From NCBI RefSeq assembly GCF_009711345.1, contig NZ_SMMA01000043.1, positions 1-37,184 of the forward strand: a DNA stretch of 37,184 nucleotides, written 5' to 3'. Origin of the DNA: Pseudovibrio flavus (GTDB lineage Bacteria; Pseudomonadota; Alphaproteobacteria; Rhizobiales; Stappiaceae). Shown here piece by piece: positions 37,166 to 37,184 of the stretch. The first letter of the stretch is position 1. The number at the start of each line of letters is the position of its first letter. The position numbers were made by a program, and so were the translations under genes. The notes below the pieces were generated by a model. It did no database searches. It was not told the origin of the DNA and was given only the letters and a program-made list of their open reading frames with translations.

Positions 37166-37184
37166 ATGCCCGGCGGCGACCTAC
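37166..37184 (-). rRNA. 3' end of a 5S rRNA gene (partial, runs off the window)
   Basis: The minus strand of the last bases reads GTAGGTCGCCGCCGGGCA, the conserved 3' end of alphaproteobacterial 5S rRNA. The rest of the gene, and presumably 23S and 16S, lie beyond the right edge. The exact 3' end is approximate. Confidence 0.8.

Overview
The window looks like chromosomal DNA of a marine alphaproteobacterium, probably near the Hyphomicrobiales/Stappiaceae (Pseudovibrio-like; this placement is inference). Supporting signs are an NDUFA12-type complex I protein, a suf operon in the rhizobial order with an Irr (ICE-type) box, the choline system ChoXWV plus BetAB, and a TRAP transporter. At the right edge lies the 3' tip of a 5S rRNA gene on the minus strand, so an rRNA operon adjoins the window.

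Layout. (1) 1-1.6 kb: a diguanylate cyclase (+) and a TfoX-domain protein (-). (2) 1.7-9.3 kb: a tight minus-strand operon, cysteine desulfurase-sufB-sufC-sufD-sufS-sufT-sufA-tenA, with an Irr-type box in its leader. (3) 9.5-10.7 kb: a divergent alpha/beta hydrolase and NDUFA12, sharing a bidirectional terminator. (4) 10.7-19.6 kb: two complete ribonucleotide reductase systems facing each other. These are the B12-dependent class II enzyme NrdJ (+) and the class Ib cluster nrdHIEF (-). nrdHIEF sits behind a cobalamin riboswitch, and both promoters carry a pair of NrdR-like boxes. (5) 19.6-23.3 kb: a minus-strand membrane-stress operon, RHH-like protein-PspA-YqiJ-flotillin. (6) 23.6-30.3 kb: choXWV (-) and betAB (+), diverging from a regulatory region with BetI-like dyads. 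No betI gene is in the window. (7) 30.3-33.0 kb: a TTC38-like TPR protein (-), a LuxR-type regulator (+) whose DNA-binding domain is broken by a one-base frameshift, and a DUF486 membrane protein (-). (8) 33.0-36.8 kb: a TRAP transporter operon dctP-dctQ-dctM followed by a PEP mutase/isocitrate lyase family enzyme.

How it fits together. The best-supported regulatory story is the B12 switch. With cobalamin present, the riboswitch should shut down nrdHIEF while NrdJ works; without it, class Ib takes over. NrdR would tune both to dNTP level. The choline genes form an import-and-oxidise pathway from choline to glycine betaine. The suf operon builds Fe-S clusters, probably under iron control.

I did not find a clearly new multi-gene system. 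The items most worth a second look are the LuxR frameshift, the layered control of the two nrd clusters, the RHH-like gene heading the PspA/flotillin operon, and several orphan palindromes.
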